Assembly: GCA_049293335.1 (NCBI GenBank) | Contig: JBATSO010000040.1 | Span: forward strand, 40,349 to 104,348 | Direction: 5' to 3' | Origin: JAGXIT01 sp049293335 | GTDB taxonomy: Bacteria > Patescibacteriota > Saccharimonadia > Saccharimonadales > UBA4665 | Length of the DNA: 64,000 nucleotides | Shown here: positions 25,506 through 33,113 of the stretch, piece after piece | Layout: every line of letters begins with the position of its first letter | Numbering within the stretch: the stretch's first letter is position 1 | The notes under the pieces: generated by a model | Databases searched by the model: none | Told to the model about the DNA's origin: nothing | The model's input: only the letters and a program-made list of their open reading frames with translations | Translations under genes and position numbers: made by a program

Positions 25506-25513
25506 GGTACAAT
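25485..25513 (+). promoter_or_regulatory. Promoter of rplS
   Basis: TTGCGT (25485-25490), 17-nt spacer, TACAAT (25508-25513), ending 9 nt before the rplS ATG. The -35 hexamer lies inside the end of the whiB-like gene and is identical to that gene's own -35. Confidence 0.75.
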
Positions 25514-25522
25514 CTTACGGAT

Positions 25523-26047
25523 ATGGAATACATTAAAGAGTTGGAACAGACGTTTAAAAAGGGTGCCATCGTCGATGTACGCTCAGGCGATACAGTTAAA
25601 GTGCACCAAAAAATTAAAGAAGGCAGCAAAGAACGCGTGCAGATTTTTCAGGGTTTGGTCATACGTTGTGATCGCCGCGAAAGCCACACCAGTCGTATTA
25701 CGGTTCGCCGTATTGCCAGCGGTGTAGGGGTCGAAAAGAGCTTTTTGCTCCACAGCCCGCTTGTGCTCAAAATAGAAGTTACCAAGCGTAGTAAAGTGCG
25801 CCGCAACAACCTTAGCTACATGCGCAAACTAACTGGCAAGTCAGCCCGCTTACAAAGCGTTGACTTTGACCGCCAAGAGGTAAATGGTGTAGTTGACCGC
25901 CATGCCGAAGAGGAAGAAAAGAAACTAGCTGCCGAAAAGGCTAAAGCCGCCGAGGCCGAAGCCAAGCTTAAAGCCAAAGAGCAGGCTGAACTCGACAAAA
26001 AAGCTGCCGAGGTCGAGGCACGCCATGCCGAAGCCCAGGCTAAATAG
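25523..26047 (+). CDS. rplS: Ribosomal protein bL19 with C-terminal extension
   Basis: The first 115 or so residues are a standard bL19, at the interface of the two ribosomal subunits (VRSGDTVKVHQKIKEGSKER; FQGLVIRCDRRESHTSRITVR; RSKVRRNNLSYMR). The protein then continues for about 55 residues of Ala/Glu/Lys-rich, probably helical sequence (EEEEKKLAAEKAKAAEAEAK and similar), giving 174 residues rather than about 115. It has its own leaderless-type promoter and a terminator immediately after it. Confidence 0.94.
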   Translation: MEYIKELEQTFKKGAIVDVRSGDTVKVHQKIKEGSKERVQIFQGLVIRCDRRESHTSRITVRRIASGVGVEKSFLLHSPLVLKIEVTKRSKVRRNNLSYMRKLTGKSARLQSVDFDRQEVNGVVDRHAEEEEKKLAAEKAKAAEAEAKLKAKEQAELDKKAAEVEARHAEAQAK

Positions 26048-26068
26048 TCTAGCGCCCACGAACGAAAA

Positions 26069-26097
26069 ACTCCCGCACATGTTGCGGGTTGTTTTTA
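26069..26097 (+). terminator. Rho-independent terminator after rplS
   Basis: CCCGCA, loop CATGT, TGCGGG, then TTGTTTTT. The best intrinsic terminator in this part of the window; it closes the whiB-rplS region. Confidence 0.8.
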
Positions 26098-26143
26098 TAT
26101 ATAAACATGCGTAGTTGAATGGTTAGGGTATACTTTAAAGACA

Positions 26144-26602
26144 ATGCTAACACTTTTAATTTCCATTCTCGTGCCGCTCATTGTCTACATCGTGACCCCT
26201 CGACTATTAAAAACGGGGCGCAAGCAGCAGGGGTGGCTGATTGCGGCTTGTAGTTTATTTTTTATATCGTATTTTTTGCCATCTCCATTGGTGCATGGTA
26301 CCGAAACGCAGTTTATGACCCACCTCGTGGGCGGCGGGTTTTTTAGTGGCTTTTTGTGGCTCTACATTGTGCGAGCGAAAAGGATCGTCTTTCAAAATGC
26401 ACTAGTTGAAGTAGCGTCGCTGTTCGCGCTCGTTTGCACGCTTGGTGTTATGAATGAGCTATTTGAAATTGTCATTTTTTGGCTGGGGCGTATGCCGATG
26501 GGCATAGCCGACACCTCGTGGGACTTGGTAGCCAACACCATTGGCGCCCTGAGTTTTTATTTGGCGTATGTGATTGCACGAAACTTTGAGTGTGATGAAT
26601 AA
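26144..26602 (+). CDS. Four-helix integral membrane protein, DUF2238-like
   Basis: A 152-residue protein with about four membrane helices: residues 3-20, 32-50, 60-78 and 88-105 plus a final helix near 130-147. The motif DTSWDLVANTIGAL, together with NELFEIVIFW, resembles the conserved end of DUF2238/YjdF-like membrane proteins; function unknown. TATACT ends 9 nt before the ATG. Its stop overlaps the rnhB start by 8 bp, so the two are co-expressed. Confidence 0.75.
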   Translation: MLTLLISILVPLIVYIVTPRLLKTGRKQQGWLIAACSLFFISYFLPSPLVHGTETQFMTHLVGGGFFSGFLWLYIVRAKRIVFQNALVEVASLFALVCTLGVMNELFEIVIFWLGRMPMGIADTSWDLVANTIGALSFYLAYVIARNFECDE

Positions 26603-27224
26603 CATAATCGTGGGGATTGATGAAGTGGGGCGGGGTTGTTGGGCAGGCCCCCTCGTGGCTGCCGCCGTAATCTTACCCTCAAAACCATTTTGGGAGGACT
26701 GTCCTCCCAAAGCTCCCAAAGGTGGGGCAACGGTGTTGCGGGATAGCAAGAGGCTCAGTAAAAAACAGCGCGAACGGCTCGATGTTCAAATTCGTTCCCA
26801 GGCGGTGGCCTACGGTGTTGGTTGGGTCACCCCAGATGAAGTTGACGCCATGGGGCTTACAAAATCCGTTCAGCTTGCCATGCTGCGGGCTGTCAAAAAA
26901 TTACACCAAAGTGGTGTCAGCTACGATAAGATTATTATTGACGGTAACATAAACTATTTTTCACACGTACAAGGTCTTCGCACTCAAAACATAGCAGCCG
27001 TCGTTCGGGCAGACGACACCTACCCCGCAGTGAGTGCGGCCAGCATCGTTGCCAAAGTCGCCCGAGACAACTACATGGCCGAAATGGCCGCACAATACCC
27101 TGGGTATAGTTTCGAAAAACATGTCGGCTACGGCACCGCCGCTCACATTGCAGCCCTAAAAGAACACGGCGTAACTGATATGCATCGAAAGTCGTTTGCC
27201 CCAGTGCGTGCGTTTGCACTCTAA
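26595..27224 (+). CDS. rnhB: Ribonuclease HII
   Basis: A 209-residue RNase HII that cuts RNA in RNA-DNA hybrids and removes single ribonucleotides. The DEDD active site is visible: GIDEVGRG at residues 7-14 (Asp and Glu), IIIDGNINYF (Asp) and SAASIVAKVARD (Asp). Between VILPSK and LRDSKRLSKKQR there is an extra segment of about 14 residues encoded by a perfect palindrome (26689-26711). The ATG at 26595 is preferred over 26574 because the domain begins there. Confidence 0.93.
   Translation: MNNIIVGIDEVGRGCWAGPLVAAAVILPSKPFWEDCPPKAPKGGATVLRDSKRLSKKQRERLDVQIRSQAVAYGVGWVTPDEVDAMGLTKSVQLAMLRAVKKLHQSGVSYDKIIIDGNINYFSHVQGLRTQNIAAVVRADDTYPAVSAASIVAKVARDNYMAEMAAQYPGYSFEKHVGYGTAAHIAALKEHGVTDMHRKSFAPVRAFAL
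26689..26711. repeat. Palindrome inserted in the rnhB coding sequence
   Basis: TTTGGGAGGAC, centre T, GTCCTCCCAAA: an 11-bp perfect inverted repeat followed by a third partial copy (GCTCCCAAAG) ending near 26721. It keeps the frame and lies where RNase HII proteins normally have a short loop. Confidence 0.8.
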
Positions 27225-27314
27225 GCGGCGAAAGGATCCTCTACTATCTGCTATCATAAATACAGTTTTGAGGCCATATTTTTCGCTTTTATATAAGATG
27301 ACAAAGGTTTTGAC

Positions 27315-27680
27315 ATGACGAACTACGCAACAGGTCACCAAGCCGAAAAAGTTGCCGCAGAATACCTTACGCGCCACGGTTATACTATTCTACAGTTAAA
27401 CTGGCGCCATCAACGGGCCGAAATAGACATAGTGGCTCAAAAACAGCCACGTTTTCGCCCCAAAGGCCCACTGGTGTTTTTTGAGGTGAAACATCGCAAA
27501 ACAGATTGGCAAGGTCGTGGGCTAGACTACATAACCCCCAAAAAGTTACAGCAAATGCGCTTTGCGGCCGAACTATACGTGGCGCAAGAGCAACATAAGG
27601 GTGAATATTGTTTGGGCGCAGTAGAAGTAGCGGGCGCCGATTATGAAGTTACAGCGCTGCTCGAAAACATTACACTTTAA
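27315..27680 (+). CDS. YraN/UPF0102-family endonuclease-like protein
   Basis: A 121-residue protein with the UPF0102 pattern: GHQAEKVAAEYLTRHGYTIL, NWRHQRAEIDIVAQ and VFFEVKHRKTD, which together form a PD-(D/E)xK-like nuclease core (E-x-D and E-V-K). YraN commonly sits next to rnhB and its function is not settled. The 3' end overlaps the end of pepN by 11 bp on the opposite strand. Confidence 0.88.
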   Translation: MTNYATGHQAEKVAAEYLTRHGYTILQLNWRHQRAEIDIVAQKQPRFRPKGPLVFFEVKHRKTDWQGRGLDYITPKKLQQMRFAAELYVAQEQHKGEYCLGAVEVAGADYEVTALLENITL

Positions 27681-30300
27681 AAAAGCTTTGTATACTGGGC
27701 AAATCGCGCTCTAACCAAGCAAGACGGTTGGCGATTTCCTCGAAGCCAATGGTAATATTGCGCTTTAGCATGGGTTGGTCAAGTTTGCTTTGGAACAGAT
27801 TGTGGTATTTTTGCTCGTAGGCGCGAGTGTTCACACAGCTAGCGGCGTAGCGGGGCAGGTAGTCGTAGGACTTATCGTTTTCGAACGTTTTTTGCAGCCA
27901 TGACCATTCGTCGACCATCCACTGCCAGGCAACATCACGGGTGTAGCGATTGCGCATAAGGTAAATCAGCCAGCGGTCAACATCTTGCGGCTTAATAAGC
28001 TTACTGTCTTTCAGGCGGGCCAGCAGTTGGCTAGCGCGCTCTGGATCACGCGTGGCTGTCAGGGCGTCGCACGTATCGCTCCGCAGTTCGCTATTTTGCG
28101 TGCTGTCGTGCAGGTTCAGAAGGAACTCAAATGTTTCCGAGTCGTTTTCTTTTACGAGAACGCCCATTATGAGGCTGCGTAACTCGGGGGGCAAAGGCGT
28201 TTGTTTTGCCATAAAATCGTGCATTTTTGCACGAGCAATTTTTAAGACTGCTTCGTCTTCGGCGTAACACCCCAGTCCAATTATCATGGCACGCAGTTTT
28301 TGGTCGGCGGTGGTTTCGCCTGGTTTGCCTTCCCATCCAAGGCGTGCGTATTGTTGCTGAATGAACGTTTTGGTAAATGCCTTCAGCTTCGTTTCGAGCG
28401 TTTCATCGCTGTCGATAAACCGTCGCACCTCGCCCATAATGAGTGCAATGCTATCCCACACGGGTTCACTTGCTTCGTTTTCGTAGGCGCTTAGAAGCTG
28501 CATGGTTTCGCCGTAGTTTTGGTAGCCAGCGCGGGCCAGCATGGCACTGTTACTCAGTAACATCAAACGGTCAGGCTCTGGAACAGATTGTTTTTTAATA
28601 AGTGACGTAATGTATGTGTTGGTTGCGGGTGATTGATAGTGGACGATGTAATGGCCGCGTGCCCCCGTGTTGAAAAGGTGTGGGTTGGTGTCTTTTACTA
28701 GCACCTTTAGCTGTTGTTGTTCAAACAGGGCTGGTTCTAGGGGTTCACTTGCAAAAAGCGGTACGGGCCACAGCCGAGCTGCGTCGGCTTTTTCACGGTC
28801 ATCGAGGAACTGTTCCTGGCGCAGTTCAACCGTTTTGTCACCCTGTGAAACATGCAACACCGGGAAGCCAGAGCGCTGTAACCAAGGGTTCATAAAGGCC
28901 GCAATGTCTTTGCCGCTGGCTGCACTAAAAGCCTGCCACAGGTCATTTCCAACGGTATTGCCGTAGGCGTGTTTCTTGAAGTACGCTGCCAGTCCAGTGC
29001 GAAAAGCTTCTTCGCCAATGTAGTTTTTAAGCATGTACAGCAAGCGCCCACCCTTGGCGTAGACAATACTCGGGTCAAATAAGGTACTGATTTCGTCGGG
29101 GTGGTTTACATCGACATGTACAGGTTGCACGCCCGCCGTGGCATCTCGGCGGAAGGCGCTCAGGCCCTCGCTGGCAATAAACATGTTCCACACGTGCCAT
29201 TCTGGGTACATGCTGTCAACGCACTGGTATTCCATCATGTTAGCGAATGATTCGTTCAGCCACAGGTCGTCCCACCAGCGCATAGTAACAAGGTTACCGA
29301 ACCACTGGTGACTGGTTTCGTGCGCTACCACGAGGGCGATGTACTCGCGGGTGCTTTGGCTGGTTTGACCAGGGTAATCTAGCAAAACACGTTCGCGGTA
29401 GGTTATAAGCCCCCAGTTTTCCATGGCACCGCTGCTAAAGTCGGGCAGGGCCACGTGGTCGGCTTTGGCGAGCGGGTAGGGCACGCCAAAATAGTCTTCG
29501 AAATATTCGATGCTACGGGTGGCGGCGTCGAGCGCAAAGTCGAGCGATTCTAGGGGTTGTACGGAAGTAGCCCAGGCACTTACCTCCACACCAGACTTTG
29601 TTTTGGCCGATTTTTTGTGCATGTCACCGGTCACAAAAGCCAGCAAGTACGTCGACATTTTGGGCGTTGGCTCGAATGATGTATGAAGAATGTTGCATGA
29701 CGTATTTTTAAGCTGCGTCTCGCCCCCATAATTTGTTCGCCATTCTTCATACGTAATTCTTTCCTGTTTTGCTACGGGTGTATTCGATAGCACCTCAACA
29801 TCGTTTTGGGTAGTCAACGTTAGCTGAAACACCGCCTTTGCCTCGGGCTCATCTATGCAGGGAAAAGCCTCGCGGGCATGGTGACTTTCGAACTGAGTGG
29901 CAAATAGTTTTTGTTCGTTGCCCTCGGCGTCTTTCCAGTAGCAAGGGTATACTCCTGTCATGCCGTTGGTAATTGGCGCCTCAAAAGTCATTTCGACCGT
30001 GTAAAACCCTGGGTACACCATTTCATTGCTGTGCAGACGAACTTCATGCAATGTTTTCTGAGCGTTGATTCGACTAATAGGTAGTTCTCGTTCGCCCTTT
30101 TTGTCTCGGATGGTAATTTTGCCAGAGGTGACCTTTAGGCCATTGGCATGAAAGGTCAGCCGCTTGCTTGGCCGGCCCACTTTTTTGCCAGTAATTCTTA
30201 CTCGCCCCGAAAACCGCATAGCTGCTTCGTCCAGCCGAATCTCTAGCTTATATTCCTCTGGCTGAAACTGATTGTATAACCGCGTCACAGATTTACTCAT
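27670..30300 (-). CDS. pepN: M1-family metalloaminopeptidase
   Basis: An 876-residue cytosolic-type zinc aminopeptidase removing N-terminal residues from peptides. The exopeptidase motif SGAMENWG near residue 275 and the zinc motif VAHETSHQWFGN followed by WLNESFA near 312-336 are intact, and a C-terminal ERAP1-like helical domain occupies residues 530-870. No signal peptide. Near residues 180-205, between the N-terminal domain motif SNTPV and FEPTPKMSTY, an extra segment is encoded by an inverted repeat (29674-29759). TAGACT ends 6 nt before the ATG. It could recycle peptides taken up from a host, which is inference. Confidence 0.94.
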   Translation of the reverse strand: MSKSVTRLYNQFQPEEYKLEIRLDEAAMRFSGRVRITGKKVGRPSKRLTFHANGLKVTSGKITIRDKKGERELPISRINAQKTLHEVRLHSNEMVYPGFYTVEMTFEAPITNGMTGVYPCYWKDAEGNEQKLFATQFESHHAREAFPCIDEPEAKAVFQLTLTTQNDVEVLSNTPVAKQERITYEEWRTNYGGETQLKNTSCNILHTSFEPTPKMSTYLLAFVTGDMHKKSAKTKSGVEVSAWATSVQPLESLDFALDAATRSIEYFEDYFGVPYPLAKADHVALPDFSSGAMENWGLITYRERVLLDYPGQTSQSTREYIALVVAHETSHQWFGNLVTMRWWDDLWLNESFANMMEYQCVDSMYPEWHVWNMFIASEGLSAFRRDATAGVQPVHVDVNHPDEISTLFDPSIVYAKGGRLLYMLKNYIGEEAFRTGLAAYFKKHAYGNTVGNDLWQAFSAASGKDIAAFMNPWLQRSGFPVLHVSQGDKTVELRQEQFLDDREKADAARLWPVPLFASEPLEPALFEQQQLKVLVKDTNPHLFNTGARGHYIVHYQSPATNTYITSLIKKQSVPEPDRLMLLSNSAMLARAGYQNYGETMQLLSAYENEASEPVWDSIALIMGEVRRFIDSDETLETKLKAFTKTFIQQQYARLGWEGKPGETTADQKLRAMIIGLGCYAEDEAVLKIARAKMHDFMAKQTPLPPELRSLIMGVLVKENDSETFEFLLNLHDSTQNSELRSDTCDALTATRDPERASQLLARLKDSKLIKPQDVDRWLIYLMRNRYTRDVAWQWMVDEWSWLQKTFENDKSYDYLPRYAASCVNTRAYEQKYHNLFQSKLDQPMLKRNITIGFEEIANRLAWLERDLPSIQSFFKV
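29674..29759. repeat. Palindromic element inserted in the pepN coding sequence
   Basis: Left arm 29674-29697 and right arm 29736-29759 are 24-nt inverted repeats with about five mismatches, sharing GTATGAAGAATG (29681-29692) and CATTCTTCATAC (29741-29752). The element is read through in frame. Confidence 0.8.
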
Positions 30301-30337
30301 GGCTACAGTCTAGCATAAGTACACAACGAAATATTAG

Positions 30338-30365
30338 TTGCGCCATACATAATATGTTGTATAAT
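30338..30365 (+). promoter_or_regulatory. Promoter of the gene at 30373
   Basis: TTGCGC (30338-30343), 16-nt spacer, TATAAT (30360-30365), ending 7 nt before the ATG: leaderless pattern. Confidence 0.7.
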
Positions 30366-30372
30366 ACGTACT

Positions 30373-31107
30373 ATGATTTATATGGAAGGCACGCCTCTAA
30401 ATATTGTTAATGCAAATGGAGGACCGCATTTTGAAACAGATATCCAAGCTATGCTCACGCTGCCCGGCTGTCACATAACAGGTGCTAACGCGTGGCGATT
30501 GCTGAGAGATGCGGATGTTCCTGCCGCAGATATAGACAGTCTTACAGTGAGTATGCGTGGGATATCTGATGAGGTGAGAAATGAGCTTAATGAGAACGGA
30601 CAGAATTTACGCGGTATTACAACAGGTGCGACGTATAACCCTCATACGAGGCATATTGCAGTATATGCCGGGAACATTGCGGCGCTTGGGTTGCCGAATA
30701 CGCATTTGAGGGGTGAAAAGGCCGTGCATATCGTGGATAGAACTATACGGCTGGCGTTGGGTAGATTTGCGCATTCGGTACACGCCAATGAAGACATGGA
30801 AGGTATTCAGGATATTATGATTAGCAGTGCCTATGCGCTCAAGACGCCAGGGCATGTTGTGAGCCCCTACGAAAAAATGATTCGTTCTGCACTCCATGAG
30901 CAGTCGTGGCCGGTGTTCACTAGCTCCCCACTAGCTTACGGTGCATTATTTGCATTGGCAAATGCAGCGGTTCAGTTTCGATATTTGCGCCAAGTGCGCG
31001 AAGAAGTAACTGAAGCCGAATATTGTGCTGCAAGGTTTGAAGACGAGGGAGGATATCCACCCATAGCGACATACAAACCGTCCCAAAGCATGACCCTTAT
31101 TATTTGA
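30373..31107 (+). CDS. Protein of unknown function (244 aa)
   Basis: I do not recognise this protein. It is soluble, begins MIYMEGTPLNIVNANGG and contains RTIRLALGRFAHSVHANEDMEG with two close histidines, then a weakly hydrophobic stretch near 187-203 (LAYGALFALANAAVQF). The end is acidic and proline-rich. No catalytic signature could be assigned with confidence; HSVHANED is a possible metal site but does not match HExxH. It has its own strong leaderless promoter and is followed at once by the nusA leader promoter. Confidence 0.75.
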   Translation: MIYMEGTPLNIVNANGGPHFETDIQAMLTLPGCHITGANAWRLLRDADVPAADIDSLTVSMRGISDEVRNELNENGQNLRGITTGATYNPHTRHIAVYAGNIAALGLPNTHLRGEKAVHIVDRTIRLALGRFAHSVHANEDMEGIQDIMISSAYALKTPGHVVSPYEKMIRSALHEQSWPVFTSSPLAYGALFALANAAVQFRYLRQVREEVTEAEYCAARFEDEGGYPPIATYKPSQSMTLII

Positions 31108-31132
31108 CAGGCATAAGGTAAGTTGCTACAAT
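31104..31132 (+). promoter_or_regulatory. Promoter of the nusA leader
   Basis: TTGACA (31104-31109), 17-nt spacer, TACAAT (31127-31132). Transcription should start near 31139, just 13 nt before a terminator hairpin. The -35 overlaps the stop codon of the upstream gene. Confidence 0.75.
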
Positions 31133-31151
31133 GAATAACGTTACAAGGTCG

Positions 31152-31171
31152 GCCGACAGGTCGGCTTTTTT
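31152..31171 (+). terminator. Intrinsic terminator/attenuator in the nusA leader
   Basis: GCCGA, loop CAGG, TCGGC, then TTTTTT. It lies between the leader promoter and nusA, so most transcripts may stop after about 33 nt. It is a candidate NusA-dependent autoregulatory terminator. Confidence 0.7.
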
Positions 31172-31232
31172 CGTAAGGTAACACAAATTGTCACAGGTGA
31201 CAGGCTAAATGATAAAGGGAGCAAAGCGACTT

Positions 31233-32387
31233 ATGGATATGGACTTTAAACAACTAGCAGTGGCTATTCAGGCAATAGCCGAGGAAAAGAACCTACCCGA
31301 AGACACCGTTAAAGAGGTGGTTGAACAGGCTCTGGCGGCGGCATACCGCCGCGATTACGGCGAGCGCGAACAAGAGGTGCGGGTGAGCATGAACTTGCAC
31401 AGCGGTGAAGTTGACGCGTATGTCAGCAAAGAAGTGGTCGAAAAAGTTGGCGACGAAGACTTCGAAATTAGCCTCGAAGACGCTAAAAAACTCAAGAAAG
31501 ACGCTGCCATTGGCGAGTTTGTCGAACTGCACGAAAAGGTTACCAGCTTTGGTCGTGTGGCGGCACAAACGGCCAAGCAAGTTATATTGCAGCGCCTGCG
31601 CGAGGCCGAGCGCGAGATTGTTCTAGCAGAGTACGAGGATAAAATTGGCACCGTTATAAATGCCATGGTGAGCCGCGTTGAAGGCACGATTATTCGGTTA
31701 GAACTAGGCAAGGCGCAGGGTATTATGCCGAAAAGCGAGCAGATTCAGAGTGAACGCTACTACCCTAGCCAGCGCTTAAAGGTGTACCTAAAAGATGTCG
31801 AGCGTGGCCCGCGTGGCCCGCAGTTGGTGGTGAGCCGAGGCAACAAAGAGTTTATGGAATGGTTGTTCCGCGCCGAAGTACCAGAGATGGATGCAGGCGC
31901 CGTTGAAATTAAAGCCATTGCCCGCGAAGCAGGCGTGCGTAGCAAGATAGCTGTGGCCAGCACAGTGCCTGGCGTTGACCCTGTGGGCACTTTTGTAGGT
32001 GGTCATGGCACTCGCGTAAATGCAGTGGTTGGAGAAGTTGGTGAGCAAGAAAAGATTGATATTATTGTGTTTGCCGAAGACACTGCCCAGTACATTATGA
32101 ACGCGCTTAGCCCAACCAAGGTCAACCGAGTGGTGATAGACGAATCTGCCAAGCGAGCCAAGGTGTTTGTACCAGAAGACCAGTTGAGCATAGCCATTGG
32201 ACGCGGTGGTCAAAACGTGCGACTCGCCAGCAAGTTAGTAGGCTATGAACTCGACATCGAGGCCGAAAAAGTTGCTGAAGTGGAAGGCGAGGTTCAAACT
32301 ACAGAACTGCCAAAGCAGCCCAAGCTGAAGAAAAAGGAAGCGCTCGAGTCTTCACTGCTTGAAGCCATTGAAGAACACGGGGAATAA
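31233..32387 (+). CDS. nusA: Transcription termination/antitermination factor NusA
   Basis: A 384-residue NusA that binds RNA polymerase and modulates pausing and termination. In order: the N-terminal domain (residues 1-120, with the QALAAAYRRDYGE polymerase-binding helix), an S1 domain near 130-200 (GTVINAMVSRVEGTIIRL), and two KH domains (VSRGNKEFMEWLF, GVRSKIAVAST and IAIGRGGQNVRLASKLVGYEL). The C-terminal acidic repeats of Proteobacteria are absent. I chose ATG 31233 (MDMDFKQLAV) because an AAGGGAG sequence lies 11-12 nt upstream; ATG 31209 is possible. The gene sits behind a promoter-terminator leader. Confidence 0.94.
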   Translation: MDMDFKQLAVAIQAIAEEKNLPEDTVKEVVEQALAAAYRRDYGEREQEVRVSMNLHSGEVDAYVSKEVVEKVGDEDFEISLEDAKKLKKDAAIGEFVELHEKVTSFGRVAAQTAKQVILQRLREAEREIVLAEYEDKIGTVINAMVSRVEGTIIRLELGKAQGIMPKSEQIQSERYYPSQRLKVYLKDVERGPRGPQLVVSRGNKEFMEWLFRAEVPEMDAGAVEIKAIAREAGVRSKIAVASTVPGVDPVGTFVGGHGTRVNAVVGEVGEQEKIDIIVFAEDTAQYIMNALSPTKVNRVVIDESAKRAKVFVPEDQLSIAIGRGGQNVRLASKLVGYELDIEAEKVAEVEGEVQTTELPKQPKLKKKEALESSLLEAIEEHGE

Positions 32388-32392
32388 CGCCA

Positions 32393-32926
32393 GTGTCAAA
32401 GCCCGAGCGTATTGCTGTGCTGTCTCCTGAACAGCTTACCTTTGCTCAGGATTTTTTCTCTGCCGCACTACAATATCTTCATAAGCCGTTCGTGAACCAT
32501 GCTGCTACTGTTCGGTGTGGCTCCAGACCACGAACGTATCCAGGTTGTATGGAAATAGGGCTTGGACCTGAGGGTTATGATTGCTCAGGCTTAGTCATAC
32601 GCGCACTCGCAGATGTTACTGGAATAAGCGAGACAGATTGGGCAGATGGTATTCGTCATGTTGGCCAGATGTCTCGCAAGGCCACCAGGGTCACTCTGTC
32701 ATCTGTGGGGCCTAGGCACGACTACCCCATTGGGTTGCCGTTTGTATACGACCACGTACAGCCCGACCTTCGGATTCCTTCGGCGCATATTGGCATATAC
32801 GCAGGGAATGGCCAGTTGTTACACGCTCGTTCGCGGGGCACTAACCGCGTTGCACTTGATGTCCTCAGAACCAGGGCTACAAGTAAGAGGTTCGCGTTTG
32901 CAATTGACCCAAGTTCACTGCTGTAG
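32393..32926 (+). CDS. NlpC/P60-family cell-wall hydrolase-like protein
   Basis: A 177-residue NlpC/P60 domain protein. The catalytic cysteine is in GYDCSGLVIRAL near residue 62 and the histidine in SAHIGIYAGNGQLLHAR near 137; together they form the papain-like dyad that cleaves peptidoglycan stems. No signal peptide is visible from the GTG start at 32393, so it may be cytoplasmic or exported by another route. It lies 5 bp after nusA and is probably co-transcribed with it, an odd pairing. Confidence 0.85.
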   Translation: MSKPERIAVLSPEQLTFAQDFFSAALQYLHKPFVNHAATVRCGSRPRTYPGCMEIGLGPEGYDCSGLVIRALADVTGISETDWADGIRHVGQMSRKATRVTLSSVGPRHDYPIGLPFVYDHVQPDLRIPSAHIGIYAGNGQLLHARSRGTNRVALDVLRTRATSKRFAFAIDPSSLL

Positions 32927-32929
32927 CTT

Positions 32930-32956
32930 TTAGCACTCTTGACGTGCGAGTGCTAA
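32930..32956 (+). promoter_or_regulatory. CIRCE operator (HrcA binding site)
   Basis: TTAGCACTC, 9 nt, GAGTGCTAA: a perfect match to the CIRCE consensus. It overlaps the -35 element and spacer of the clpC promoter, predicting HrcA repression relieved by heat or misfolding stress. hrcA is not in the window. Confidence 0.95.
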
Positions 32957-32967
32957 TTTTGTACACT
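32939..32967 (+). promoter_or_regulatory. clpC promoter overlapped by CIRCE
   Basis: TTGACG (32939-32944), 17-nt spacer, TACACT (32962-32967). The first half of CIRCE ends at the -35 and the second half lies in the spacer. The predicted leader is about 140 nt long, unlike the leaderless genes here. Confidence 0.85.
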
Positions 32968-33027
32968 ATGTGTACTGTTTTAGCAGGGCTTATCATGCTC
33001 GCTAAGGTAGGAACCCCAGTACAAATT

Positions 33028-33044
33028 ATCCGACAGTGTCGGAT
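33028..33044 (+). promoter_or_regulatory. Palindrome in the clpC 5' leader
   Basis: ATCCGACA, G, TGTCGGAT: a perfect 8-bp inverted repeat in the clpC leader, either a short hairpin or a second operator. Confidence 0.55.
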
Positions 33045-33053
33045 GTAGCTACT

Positions 33054-33088
33054 ACTCTTGACTCATGGCTCTTGCCTCTTGACTCTCG
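33054..33088. repeat. Heptamer array in the clpC leader
   Basis: Five 7-mers in exact register: ACTCTTG, ACTCATG, GCTCTTG, CCTCTTG, ACTCTCG. Same family as 5744-5797. Confidence 0.85.
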
Positions 33089-33113
33089 AGTGAGCTCCGA
33101 AGGAGTGAACAAA

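Noticed and set aside
33036..33113. Upstream extension of clpC
   Set aside because: The extra residues are encoded by the heptamer array, and the true ATG has a strong ribosome binding site.
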